A stretch of 60,054 nt of DNA from CAYZED01 sp964477445. GTDB lineage: Bacteria; Bacillota; Clostridia; Lutisporales; Lutisporaceae. Made by a program: the position numbers and the translations under genes. The notes under the pieces were generated by a model that saw only the letters and a program-made list of their open reading frames with translations, searched no databases and had not been told where the DNA came from. Shown here one piece after another: positions 25,695-33,460 of the stretch (position 1 is its first letter; the number at the start of each line of letters is the position of its first letter). The stretch covers positions 1 through 60,054 of the forward strand of contig CAYZED010000017.1 in NCBI GenBank assembly GCA_964477445.1, written 5' to 3'.

Positions 25695-26564
25695 TCAATG
25701 CTTTTGTATATTATACCCTCCATATATAATAAAAAGCATGCCTATGATTTGTATAATGCTTGTTCTCTCTGATAAAACTATAAAGGCCATTAATGCAGTA
25801 ATTGGTAACTCTGCAGTACTGATAATTGACGACTTATATGCGCCTAGTATTAGAATGCCTTTAAATTGAAGTATTTGTGGTGCTAAGCCTGTTATCAATG
25901 CCCCAATTATCAGGACAGTAATATTCAATAAGGTTGGAGTAAAATTAAAGACTTCAAGAGGGTTATAAAGAACAACCATAGTAATTAATGCAAAAACTTG
26001 TGCATACATAATAGCGGCCATATGATTTATATCATGTAAATTTTCTTCAATGTTAACGTTCTGCACTGCGTATCCGATGCTAGCAATAACTCCATATATT
26101 ATTCCAAGCAAACTAACATTCACTGATTTTTCGACTAAGCCTGTAGAAAGCGCCAAGCCTATAATTACACTCATCATACTGATTATGCCAATTTTAGATA
26201 TTTTATTCTTTTTAAATAACACTTCAAATAGCATTACGAATATGCAGTTGCTATAAAGTAACATTATGGCTACAGATGCATCAATAAGAACTAACGATTT
26301 ATAAAAAAATGCTGTAGTCATACCATTTGCAATAACACCCTGTATTATTAAATATTTAAGCTTTCCCTTTTTAACTTTAAAATTTCCTTTATTATTAATA
26401 TAAACATATGCTATTGAAGAAATAACCATTATTAATATAAATATTGGGGTTACACTTGCTTCAGGTATTCCAAGACTATAAATAATTTTTACAAAGATAG
26501 AAAGCATTGCATATAAGGTTACACCTGTTACTAGAAAGATAAAACCTTTAGTTTGGTTTTTCAT
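25695..26564 (-). CDS. EamA/DMT family transporter
   Basis: The 289-residue protein has ten hydrophobic helices in two EamA repeats (about 5-140 and 150-288). The second repeat shows the family's conserved LILGAYKSSIISTAELPITA stretch. Members export or import small metabolites such as amino acids; the substrate here cannot be read from sequence. It is between ridA and the GH31 gene on the same strand, so it probably carries a substrate or product of the island. SD AAGGAGG lies just upstream of the ATG. Confidence 0.85.
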   Translation of the reverse strand: MKNQTKGFIFLVTGVTLYAMLSIFVKIIYSLGIPEASVTPIFILIMVISSIAYVYINNKGNFKVKKGKLKYLIIQGVIANGMTTAFFYKSLVLIDASVAIMLLYSNCIFVMLFEVLFKKNKISKIGIISMMSVIIGLALSTGLVEKSVNVSLLGIIYGVIASIGYAVQNVNIEENLHDINHMAAIMYAQVFALITMVVLYNPLEVFNFTPTLLNITVLIIGALITGLAPQILQFKGILILGAYKSSIISTAELPITALMAFIVLSERTSIIQIIGMLFIIYGGYNIQKH

Positions 26565-26631
26565 TTTTTCCTCCTTGTCCTAAAACACCTAGACTTATTC
26601 TCAAATTGTGGGTTGTATTATTTCTGTAACG

Positions 26632-27093
26632 CTATTCACTGATTTCAATAATTGCTTCAATTTCCACTGTAGCATCTAGCGGAAGCTGATTTGTACCAAT
26701 AGCAGTACGAGCATGACGCCCCTTTTCTCCAAAAACATCAAATATTAATTGAGACGCTGAATTAATAACAATGTGCTGTTTATCAAAGCCAACCTCACTA
26801 CTAACAAAGCCTTGTAATTTAACTATGTTTTTTATCTTATCAAGATCTCCCAAGTATTCTTTTAATGCAGCAATCATATTAATAGTGCATATTTTAGCTG
26901 CTTCTTGACCATATTCTATACTGTGTTCACTTCCAATTTTCCCAGTATACTCAACCTTTCCATTAACCATTGGTACTTGTCCTGAAACAAAAAGTAGATT
27001 GTTTATCTGTTTAACAGGTATATACATAGCTGCGGGAGCAGCTGCCTTAGGTAATTTTATTCCTAGATCTTCTAATTTTTTTTCAATTAACAT
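26632..27093 (-). CDS. RidA/YjgF family protein (long YjgF-like type)
   Basis: RidA proteins hydrolyse reactive enamine/imine intermediates such as 2-aminoacrylate, releasing ammonia and a keto acid. The 153-residue protein has the LFVSGQVPM motif, AAKICTINMIAALKEYLGDLDKI, and the ring Arg in HARTAIGTNQLPL. The segment YIPVKQINNL and the length place it in the YjgF-like subgroup of about 150 residues. Reactive aminoacrylate is made by D-serine dehydratase-type enzymes, and such a homologue lies at 32074-33222. The gene has a near-perfect promoter at 27138-27166 and heads a ridA-eamA-GH31 unit. Confidence 0.88.
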   Translation of the reverse strand: MLIEKKLEDLGIKLPKAAAPAAMYIPVKQINNLLFVSGQVPMVNGKVEYTGKIGSEHSIEYGQEAAKICTINMIAALKEYLGDLDKIKNIVKLQGFVSSEVGFDKQHIVINSASQLIFDVFGEKGRHARTAIGTNQLPLDATVEIEAIIEISE

Positions 27094-27137
27094 ACAATTA
27101 GTCCTTTCTTATAATTATTATAAATATCAAGATAATA

Positions 27138-27166
27138 ATTATATCCATCATGTGTTTTATTGTCAA
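27138..27166 (-). promoter_or_regulatory. Consensus sigma-A promoter for ridA-eamA-GH31
   Basis: On the minus strand TTGACA (27166-27161) and TATAAT (27143-27138) are exact and 17 bp apart, about 45 nt before the ridA start. CATGTGTTTTATT and CACGTGTTTATT form a direct repeat flanking the -35, a possible regulator site. The rest of the spacer 27167-27333 shows no gene. Confidence 0.8.
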
Positions 27167-27333
27167 TCACGTGTTTATTTTTACAGCTCGATGATTAAAA
27201 TTTCTTGTTTTTATGCTTGTAGTCTAAATTTACTTCAAAATATACATAATTTACTATTTGTTGTTCGCACATAATGCTTCCAATCACTTTTATACGAATA
27301 TAATGTTACTAATACCTGAGGTTATCGAAAAAC

Positions 27334-28827
27334 TTATGTCTCAAGTTCAGTATCTCTATCTATTGGATAGATTGGACGTTTTAAGTTATTATACGGCAGA
27401 ACAGAGAAATTACAGGTGGTATAGCCAGGTGTATCTACCGACAAAGTGGCTGCTGTAAATTTATCGAAATCATCTCTAAAGTGCTGCGTTGATTTTAGAG
27501 CAATAATTCTTTTATACTCAGGGTTAATACCTGCAATTCTAAATACTTGACTATCAAAGGTCTGACTACGAACTGATGCAACAATGATCTCCATATTTCC
27601 AACTACCAGACAAACTGTTAATCCAATACTCATAGGTAAACCCGACAGCATTTTATTTTTTGCAATATATTTTCCGTCACAAATACTCTTGACATATGCA
27701 TTTTCAATTGGCAACGGTTCTCCATGAAAGCTATCGGTTTTTCCTCCTAATTTGCCTGAAATCGTATTCCCAACGCCGGCTTCAATTGCAAGCTTTACTA
27801 TTTCAGGATCATAAATAAAACCAAAGCAAGAATTTTTTAAGTTTTTTTCTAATAAACATTTCAATAAATGTGTTCCGTCTGCAGGAGTACCTCCTCCGGC
27901 ATTATCAGAAACTTCATTAATAACAATTGGTGATTTTTGCATTTTTTCCGCTATATCTATAGCTTGCTCTGGAGTCATGAACTCTTGATCATATTCAGTT
28001 CTTCTTTCCCAGATATATTTTGCTAATTCCATTGCAGAATTATTTGCAGCTTCATAATCATCATTAGTTATTGTAACCACTGAAGCACGGCAATTAGGAT
28101 TGTCTATATATGGAAAGCCGTGGAGAAATGATGCATCCAACAAATTATTTTCAAGGCAGTATTTTTCAATATACTCCATAATACCCTTACCTGGACTATT
28201 AAATGTGCTTGCTTTTAAAGCATTAACCAACATTGGTAATGGGCAAAAGCCCACAGTAGGTATGCATTTACCTTCAATAGTATCAATAATAAGGTTCATG
28301 GCTTTATCTCCTGCTGCATCACAATCAGTATGAGGATACATTTTGCAGGCAACATAAAAATTTGCATTTTCTAGCATTTCTTTAGACATATTGGTATGTA
28401 AATCCAGAGTAATTCCAATTGGAAAATCATCGCCTACTATTTTTCGCATTTGTTTAAGGATATCTGCTTCAAGATCATCAATACCCTCGACGCACCCACT
28501 GCCATGAAAAGCAAAGCAAATTCCTGAAATATCATTTTTAATTTCTTCCAGCTGATTTAAAATCATATTTTTTAAATTATTGTAACAGCTAATTGACAAT
28601 CTTGGCCCTGCATTCCATGCCGCAAAGGATGAAATACACTCTACCCCTCTTTTTTCTGCAGTCCTTAAGAAGCCTGATAAAAAATCCGTTCCATCCATAA
28701 AAACCTCTTTTACTTTATCAGCTTCTACCCATCTTGATTCTTTATATTCATCTTCATCCATTAGTCTGTTGGGAAAACCGTTTCCCTCATGATTAAATTC
28801 CCCGATAAAAATTTTTCTTTTTTTCAT
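27334..28827 (-). CDS. M81 family metallopeptidase (MlrC-like)
   Basis: MlrC of sphingomonads cleaves linearised microcystin fragments, and the family prefers unusual or D-residue peptides. The 497-residue protein shows the N-terminal GEFNHEGNGF motif, the metal-binding LDLHTNMS (about 144-151) and YPHTDCDAAG, then the C-terminal VVINEVSDNAGGGTPADGTH and GLTVCLVVG. I start at ATG 28825-28827 with AGGAGAGG upstream. No signal peptide is present. It is the last gene of the D-TA/amidohydrolase/sulfatase unit. The true substrate is unknown. Confidence 0.85.
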   Translation of the reverse strand: MKKRKIFIGEFNHEGNGFPNRLMDEDEYKESRWVEADKVKEVFMDGTDFLSGFLRTAEKRGVECISSFAAWNAGPRLSISCYNNLKNMILNQLEEIKNDISGICFAFHGSGCVEGIDDLEADILKQMRKIVGDDFPIGITLDLHTNMSKEMLENANFYVACKMYPHTDCDAAGDKAMNLIIDTIEGKCIPTVGFCPLPMLVNALKASTFNSPGKGIMEYIEKYCLENNLLDASFLHGFPYIDNPNCRASVVTITNDDYEAANNSAMELAKYIWERRTEYDQEFMTPEQAIDIAEKMQKSPIVINEVSDNAGGGTPADGTHLLKCLLEKNLKNSCFGFIYDPEIVKLAIEAGVGNTISGKLGGKTDSFHGEPLPIENAYVKSICDGKYIAKNKMLSGLPMSIGLTVCLVVGNMEIIVASVRSQTFDSQVFRIAGINPEYKRIIALKSTQHFRDDFDKFTAATLSVDTPGYTTCNFSVLPYNNLKRPIYPIDRDTELET

Positions 28828-28855
28828 ATAGTTATCCTCTCCTAGTAGATTATTT

Positions 28856-28964
28856 TCACTCATCGATCTTTTTGATATCTATAAAAATAGGTATTATCTC
28901 AAGCGGTGAATTGACGGTAATATTTTGCCCTCCATTCAATAGCTCGATAAAGTATTCAGAGCTT
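28856..28964 (-). pseudogene. C-terminal scrap of a second GH31 gene
   Basis: On the minus strand, in the 137 nt between the sulfatase stop and the M81 start, one frame reads SSEYFIELLNGGQNITV then NSPLEIIPIFIDI and ends TGA at 28856-28858. GGxxIT...PLxxIPIF matches the end of the intact GH31 in this window (GGVYITYEAPLNVIPIFL). No start codon or catalytic part remains. I read it as a relic of a deleted glycosidase gene. Confidence 0.6.
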
Positions 28965-30332
28965 CTATCTCAACCATTTTCCTTCATAAAAAGATTCAAA
29001 CATTTGAGTATACATCATATCTGCAATATCCAAATTATCTTTGACAATATTATTAATTTCATTTGGATCATTTTCCAAATCATAAAGCTCCCAAATATCA
29101 TTGAAATTCATAATAAATTTATACTTTTCATTTCTTATACATTGAAATCTATCAATAGTACTTACTATAAAGTCTCTATGTCTTTCACTTTGATTTTCCA
29201 AGGTATTTCTAAAGGACCTAGAATCAACATTCTCTAATTGTGGTATCCCGACCAGCTCACATAGGGTTTGATTTATATCGAGCTGCTCAATAAAAGCATC
29301 TGAAACAGTATTCTCGCTAGTGCCTGGTCCTGCAATAATTAGCGGTATATGTATTGAGGGTTCATATGCCACAGATTTTAAAAACAAACCGTGATCCCCC
29401 AGCATCTCTCCATGGTCACTTGTGAACACAATATAAGTATTATCTTCTTGTCCGGTTTCTTTCAATTTATCTAGTATTGTGCCAATTTGATCATCAATTA
29501 AAGTAATGCCTGCACAGTATTGTCTTCTAATATCAGAAATGTCATCCTCCGGACCTATAATTCTCCTATTGTTTATATATCCCGGCTTTGAAGCCTCTTC
29601 ACTATATACTTGCTTGGGAACCTCTGCATTCTTGTATATTGCAGAGTATTCTTCTGGTGGATCAAATGGGTCATGAGGTCCTACAAAGCTGACTAATAGA
29701 TACCACGGAAAATCCTGTGGAACCCTTTCTATCCATTCAGCTGCCTTTCTTCCAATATAAGTATCCTCGTAGTCTATTGTATCTAGAACACTACTATGAG
29801 AGGCTCCTAAAATACCTCCGTTTCCTTTCCTATAAATATAGTCATTTTTAAATTTTTCATACAAATTTTTACTTTTTAAATAATTTCCATATGGACCAAG
29901 GGGTCTTTCAATAGTACCTGTGGCAGCATGCAATTTTCCTTCACACTCTTCAGGATGAGTGAATCCATAAGCATAGTTGCATGGTCTATCTCCGTTTTGG
30001 CCATTGTATTCTTCATGCTTTGCCAGGTCCAGCTTGCCTATACAACCAACTCTATAATCATAATTTCTGAACCTTTGATAAAAGGTTTTGGTACTATAAG
30101 GTAATATACCGTCTTCGATACAACCTACTCTATTTGGTCTTAGTCCCGTTGCCAGCCCAATTCGAGCTGGAGAGCACATTGGTGCATTTGAATAACAATG
30201 ATTAAAAACCATTCCCCTTTTAGCCAATCTATCGATATTAGGAGTCCTTACAAAATCTGCTCCGGCATATCCTAGATAATCAAATCTGTGTTGATCATCC
30301 ATAATAAATAAAATATTTGGCCTCTTATACAT
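28965..30332 (-). CDS. Sulfatase (Cys-type, cytoplasmic)
   Basis: This is an alkaline-phosphatase-superfamily sulfatase. Asp12-Asp13-Gln14 (IMDDQH) bind the metal; Cys53 in CSPAR is the residue matured to formylglycine; SDHGEMLGDHG near 315 completes the metal site. The ATG at 30330-30332 has AGGAGG upstream. There is no signal peptide, so the substrate must enter the cell. In anaerobes Cys-type sulfatases need the radical-SAM enzyme anSME, and none is in the window. Phosphonate or phosphodiester hydrolases share the fold and cannot be excluded. It lies in one unit with the amidohydrolase and the D-TA-like enzyme. Confidence 0.85.
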   Translation of the reverse strand: MYKRPNILFIMDDQHRFDYLGYAGADFVRTPNIDRLAKRGMVFNHCYSNAPMCSPARIGLATGLRPNRVGCIEDGILPYSTKTFYQRFRNYDYRVGCIGKLDLAKHEEYNGQNGDRPCNYAYGFTHPEECEGKLHAATGTIERPLGPYGNYLKSKNLYEKFKNDYIYRKGNGGILGASHSSVLDTIDYEDTYIGRKAAEWIERVPQDFPWYLLVSFVGPHDPFDPPEEYSAIYKNAEVPKQVYSEEASKPGYINNRRIIGPEDDISDIRRQYCAGITLIDDQIGTILDKLKETGQEDNTYIVFTSDHGEMLGDHGLFLKSVAYEPSIHIPLIIAGPGTSENTVSDAFIEQLDINQTLCELVGIPQLENVDSRSFRNTLENQSERHRDFIVSTIDRFQCIRNEKYKFIMNFNDIWELYDLENDPNEINNIVKDNLDIADMMYTQMFESFYEGKWLR

Positions 30333-30351
30333 AAAAAATCCTCCTATTGAC

Positions 30352-32037
30352 CTATAAATCAATGTCCCTTTTATAAACCGTCTTTCCTTTAAATATTGTT
30401 TCTAAAATTTGCGCCTTATATATTTCACCTTTATCTAATTCAAACATATTTCTGTCAATAATAATAAGATCTGCATGTTTTCCTTCTTCAATAGTTCCGA
30501 CAATATCTTCCATAAAGATTGCATATGCACTGTCTATGGTATAAGTCCTTATCATTTCCTCAAGTGTCAACCTCTCAGATGGTCCAAGTATATAATTTGT
30601 GTCATTATAATCCCTCATGGGGTGACATCTTGTTATGCCTTGCTGTATAGCCATAATTGGTGAAAATTGAACCTCCACAGGTTTTTTTGTAATTACTATA
30701 GGTGCATCACTTCCACAAGCAACTTTTATTCCTTTATCTATGCAGGATTTTATAGGATAAGCTTTATCTGCTCTCTCTTCACCCAGTCTTACTCTTTCAA
30801 TCTTGTTATGATAATCCTCTCTTTCAATCCAAAAAGTTGTAAATACAGGGATCATACCAAGATCCTTCATTCTATCAAAATCTTTATCATTTACTATTCC
30901 GAGATGTCCTGGTTTATGTCTCGAATCCCTTTTGCCATTTATCTTTTCCGCATATTCGCAAGCATCTATAGTATATCTGACTGCCCTGTCTCCAATAGCA
31001 TGAGTATGTATTTGAAATCCATATTTATCCGCCAACGCAAAAATTTCTTTTAATCTTTCAATATCAAAGGATGCCTCACCTTTTGTTTCAGGTTTATCCG
31101 CATAGGGTTCTTCAAGCAGGGCAGTATAGTCATCTAGCATTCCATCTATAAAAAACTTGATTGTTGTTAATTTTAATATATTTTTTATATTGCAGGCATT
31201 TCTTATCTTTAGAAATTTTTCAATCTGCTCGTCCCATTTCCCCCCTTCACTTTCAGAATTTATAGCTGCTGCCAATCTGATTTTCGCATTTAATTTTTCA
31301 TTATTAGCTAGATTTATATATGCGTCAAACATCTTATCATATCCTAAGGAAGCATCATGTATAGTTGTTATACCTGCCTTATTAGCTTCACTAATGAACT
31401 TAACAATAGCATTTTCATAGTCATTAACAGTAAGGCTAGGTATAGCTTTATCAATGAAGCTCATTGCTTCAAGACCCTGAACAATTCCAGTTAAATCACC
31501 ATTTTCGTCCTCACAGAAGTGGCCTTCGCTTATTAAACTATTAGTGTCACTATTAACATTTGCAAGTATTAAAACTCTAGTATTTACCCAATATTGATGA
31601 CCAGCTTTTTCCGTTATCACTATTGGTATATTTTCTGTGATTTTGTCCAGAATAACTCTATCAAATTTTTGGTGTTCCAATAGAGAAACATCCCATCCAT
31701 ATCCTCTGATTACTTCAATGCCAGGATTTCCTTTTATATACAAAGAAATTTCTTCAAAATATTGTTCAACTGTATTACACTCAGAAATATTAACACCGTT
31801 AGAGTTTATTGCTGAGTATGCAGGATGGCAGTGTCCTTCAACAAAACCGGGCAAAACAAATTTTCCTTCAAGATCAATTATTTCCGCATTTGAACCGTAA
31901 TACTTCTTTGCCTCCTCATTGGAACCGACAAATATAAACTTTTCATCACAGATAACCATAGCTTCTGCCCATGGTTGCTTTTCATCCACAGTATATATTT
32001 TACCATTAATGTATATTATCTTAGAACTGCTATACAA
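30352..32037 (-). CDS. YtcJ-type amidohydrolase
   Basis: The 561-residue metal-dependent hydrolase has the composite beta domain and TIM barrel of the YtcJ/D-aminoacylase branch. The metal site shows His69-x-His71 (GFVEGHCH) and IHTHAIGDRAVR, then GHLGIV and ACGSDAPI. The Lys expected in two-metal members is not obvious. YtcJ-type enzymes act on amide bonds, but few substrates are known. It starts about 37 nt after the D-TA-like gene and ends 20 nt before the sulfatase start, in one operon. Confidence 0.85.
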   Translation of the reverse strand: MYSSSKIIYINGKIYTVDEKQPWAEAMVICDEKFIFVGSNEEAKKYYGSNAEIIDLEGKFVLPGFVEGHCHPAYSAINSNGVNISECNTVEQYFEEISLYIKGNPGIEVIRGYGWDVSLLEHQKFDRVILDKITENIPIVITEKAGHQYWVNTRVLILANVNSDTNSLISEGHFCEDENGDLTGIVQGLEAMSFIDKAIPSLTVNDYENAIVKFISEANKAGITTIHDASLGYDKMFDAYINLANNEKLNAKIRLAAAINSESEGGKWDEQIEKFLKIRNACNIKNILKLTTIKFFIDGMLDDYTALLEEPYADKPETKGEASFDIERLKEIFALADKYGFQIHTHAIGDRAVRYTIDACEYAEKINGKRDSRHKPGHLGIVNDKDFDRMKDLGMIPVFTTFWIEREDYHNKIERVRLGEERADKAYPIKSCIDKGIKVACGSDAPIVITKKPVEVQFSPIMAIQQGITRCHPMRDYNDTNYILGPSERLTLEEMIRTYTIDSAYAIFMEDIVGTIEEGKHADLIIIDRNMFELDKGEIYKAQILETIFKGKTVYKRDIDL

Positions 32038-32073
32038 TCTAATACCTCCTTTGTCTTTAACATTAGTATTTTG

Positions 32074-33222
32074 CTACTTCGCATCAATCATAATGATTTC
32101 TTCTACTATTCCATTTCTCACTCCGTAGACATGAGAGTAAAGATTGTTAGTTGTACACGCATGCTTTGGAAGAAGAAACATTTTTTCTCCCAGCTTCGGC
32201 ATTTTATCTGTTTCTGTAATGCCTTTAAGGTGTTCAGCCCCCATGGCAATTAGCTCAAGTGATTCCTTTCCCTCAATACGTGGTGTTCCAAATTCCATTG
32301 TTATTGCTTTCCAACCTGCGTCCAAAATAAATATTTTTTCCTCCGGTGTACTGATAACGGTTGAAAGCACTTTAATTGACTGTTTGAAAGGTAAATCCTG
32401 GACCTTTTCAATATGTTTGTAGTCAAAATATATATATGTCCCTGCTTGTATTTCATTAATCAAAGGATGTTTTGATACGATATCGAAGTCTCCGCTTCCA
32501 CCAGCTGATACTACTGATATCTCAATACCAGCATTAGTGATTTCCTTGTAAAACCTCTCAATAATCTCGTAAGTTTCTTTGCTTTTTTCTTCCCTTTCCT
32601 TATGAGTGGGATAAAAGCAATCCTTGCTATTGTACCCTGATATACCGACAAATTTTAAATTGCCTGCTATCTCAATGGCTTTTGCCAGTTTTACTGCATC
32701 TTCAGTTTTTCGTACTCCGCATCTGCCCATTCCTGTATCAATATCCAGCATCATATTAAAACAAATATTATATTCTTTTGCAGCATCATTAAATAACGTA
32801 ACCACATTAATATTATCTATAGAAAAAGTAAACCTAATATCAATATATTGTTTAACTAGTGAGGCCGCCTTATTTATTTTATCTACAGTGACAATTGTAT
32901 TTGACAGCCAGATATCCTTTATATCTTCAGACGCCATAGCTTCAACTTCTTTTAATGTAGAACAACCTATCCCAGAGGCACCAAATTCTAATTGTTTTTT
33001 TGCCATTTGAATTGATTTATGAGTCTTAATACTCGGTCTGAGAGCAACCTTGTTTTCCATAATAATCCTTTGCATAGCTTTTAAATTATGCTCCATACAG
33101 TCAAGTTCAACTATTAATGAGGGTGTTGGGAGCTCATAAACTGAAGTACCAATATATTTTTCCAATTCAATCCTTCTATTGTCTGCAAGAGTATTATTGC
33201 TGTCTATTATCATTTTCCCCAT
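32074..33222 (-). CDS. PLP enzyme of the D-threonine aldolase / D-serine dehydratase family
   Basis: An alanine-racemase-like N-terminal barrel carries the PLP lysine Lys66 (RPSIKTHKS). The C-terminal beta domain ends in LPKHACTTNNL, whose His-x-Cys pair is the zinc/metal site of the D-TA/DSD1 family. Length is 382 residues. D-threonine aldolase splits D-beta-hydroxy amino acids to glycine plus aldehyde; D-serine dehydratase makes pyruvate and ammonia through aminoacrylate. The two cannot be told apart here. It is the first gene of the island, has TAGGAGGT upstream, and lies behind a 22-bp palindrome. Confidence 0.85.
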   Translation of the reverse strand: MGKMIIDSNNTLADNRRIELEKYIGTSVYELPTPSLIVELDCMEHNLKAMQRIIMENKVALRPSIKTHKSIQMAKKQLEFGASGIGCSTLKEVEAMASEDIKDIWLSNTIVTVDKINKAASLVKQYIDIRFTFSIDNINVVTLFNDAAKEYNICFNMMLDIDTGMGRCGVRKTEDAVKLAKAIEIAGNLKFVGISGYNSKDCFYPTHKEREEKSKETYEIIERFYKEITNAGIEISVVSAGGSGDFDIVSKHPLINEIQAGTYIYFDYKHIEKVQDLPFKQSIKVLSTVISTPEEKIFILDAGWKAITMEFGTPRIEGKESLELIAMGAEHLKGITETDKMPKLGEKMFLLPKHACTTNNLYSHVYGVRNGIVEEIIMIDAK

Positions 33223-33264
33223 ATTATACCTCCTAAGTTGTTATATATTAATTTTTATATAACT

Positions 33265-33286
33265 TGAATTTATTATAATAAATTCA
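33265..33286. promoter_or_regulatory. 22-bp perfect palindrome, candidate operator
   Basis: TGAATTTATTATAATAAATTCA reads identically on both strands apart from nothing: its arms TGAATTTATTA and TAATAAATTCA are exact complements. It is about 45 nt before the D-TA-like start. It is followed at 33285-33301 and 33333-33349 by an inverted 17-bp pair with 15 matches (CATTGTACATCAATTAA versus CATTGTAGATTAATTAA). These are likely regulator sites; the regulator is not in the window's island. Confidence 0.5.
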
Positions 33287-33390
33287 TTGTACATCAATTA
33301 AACCTATATACGCAATATTAAACCACAATTTATTAATTAATCTACAATGTATTTTTTAATTACTCGATTATTATTTATTGACAAATAAAA

Positions 33391-33434
33391 GGGCTGTTCA
33401 TCAAGTTTCGAATGAAACATGATGAACAGTCCCT
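33391..33434. repeat. Hairpin repeat, copy 2, likely phoPR terminator
   Basis: GGGCTGTTCATCA pairs with TGATGAACAGTCCC, with an inner GTTTC/GAAAC stem. It is 27 nt past the phoR stop and is followed on the minus strand by TTTTATTTG, so it can end the phoPR transcript. It closely matches the element at 296-350 next to the IS1182 remnant. Confidence 0.72.
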
Positions 33435-33460
33435 TATTTTTGTTCCTTATCTTTTCGGCA

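Noticed and set aside
27094..27333. Small RNA or riboswitch in the ridA-M81 spacer
   Set aside because: Only a promoter and short repeats are seen; there is no conserved fold that I recognise.
33277..33292. Promoter TTGATG...TATAAT for the D-TA-like gene
   Set aside because: The spacing is only 14 bp, too short to call with confidence.
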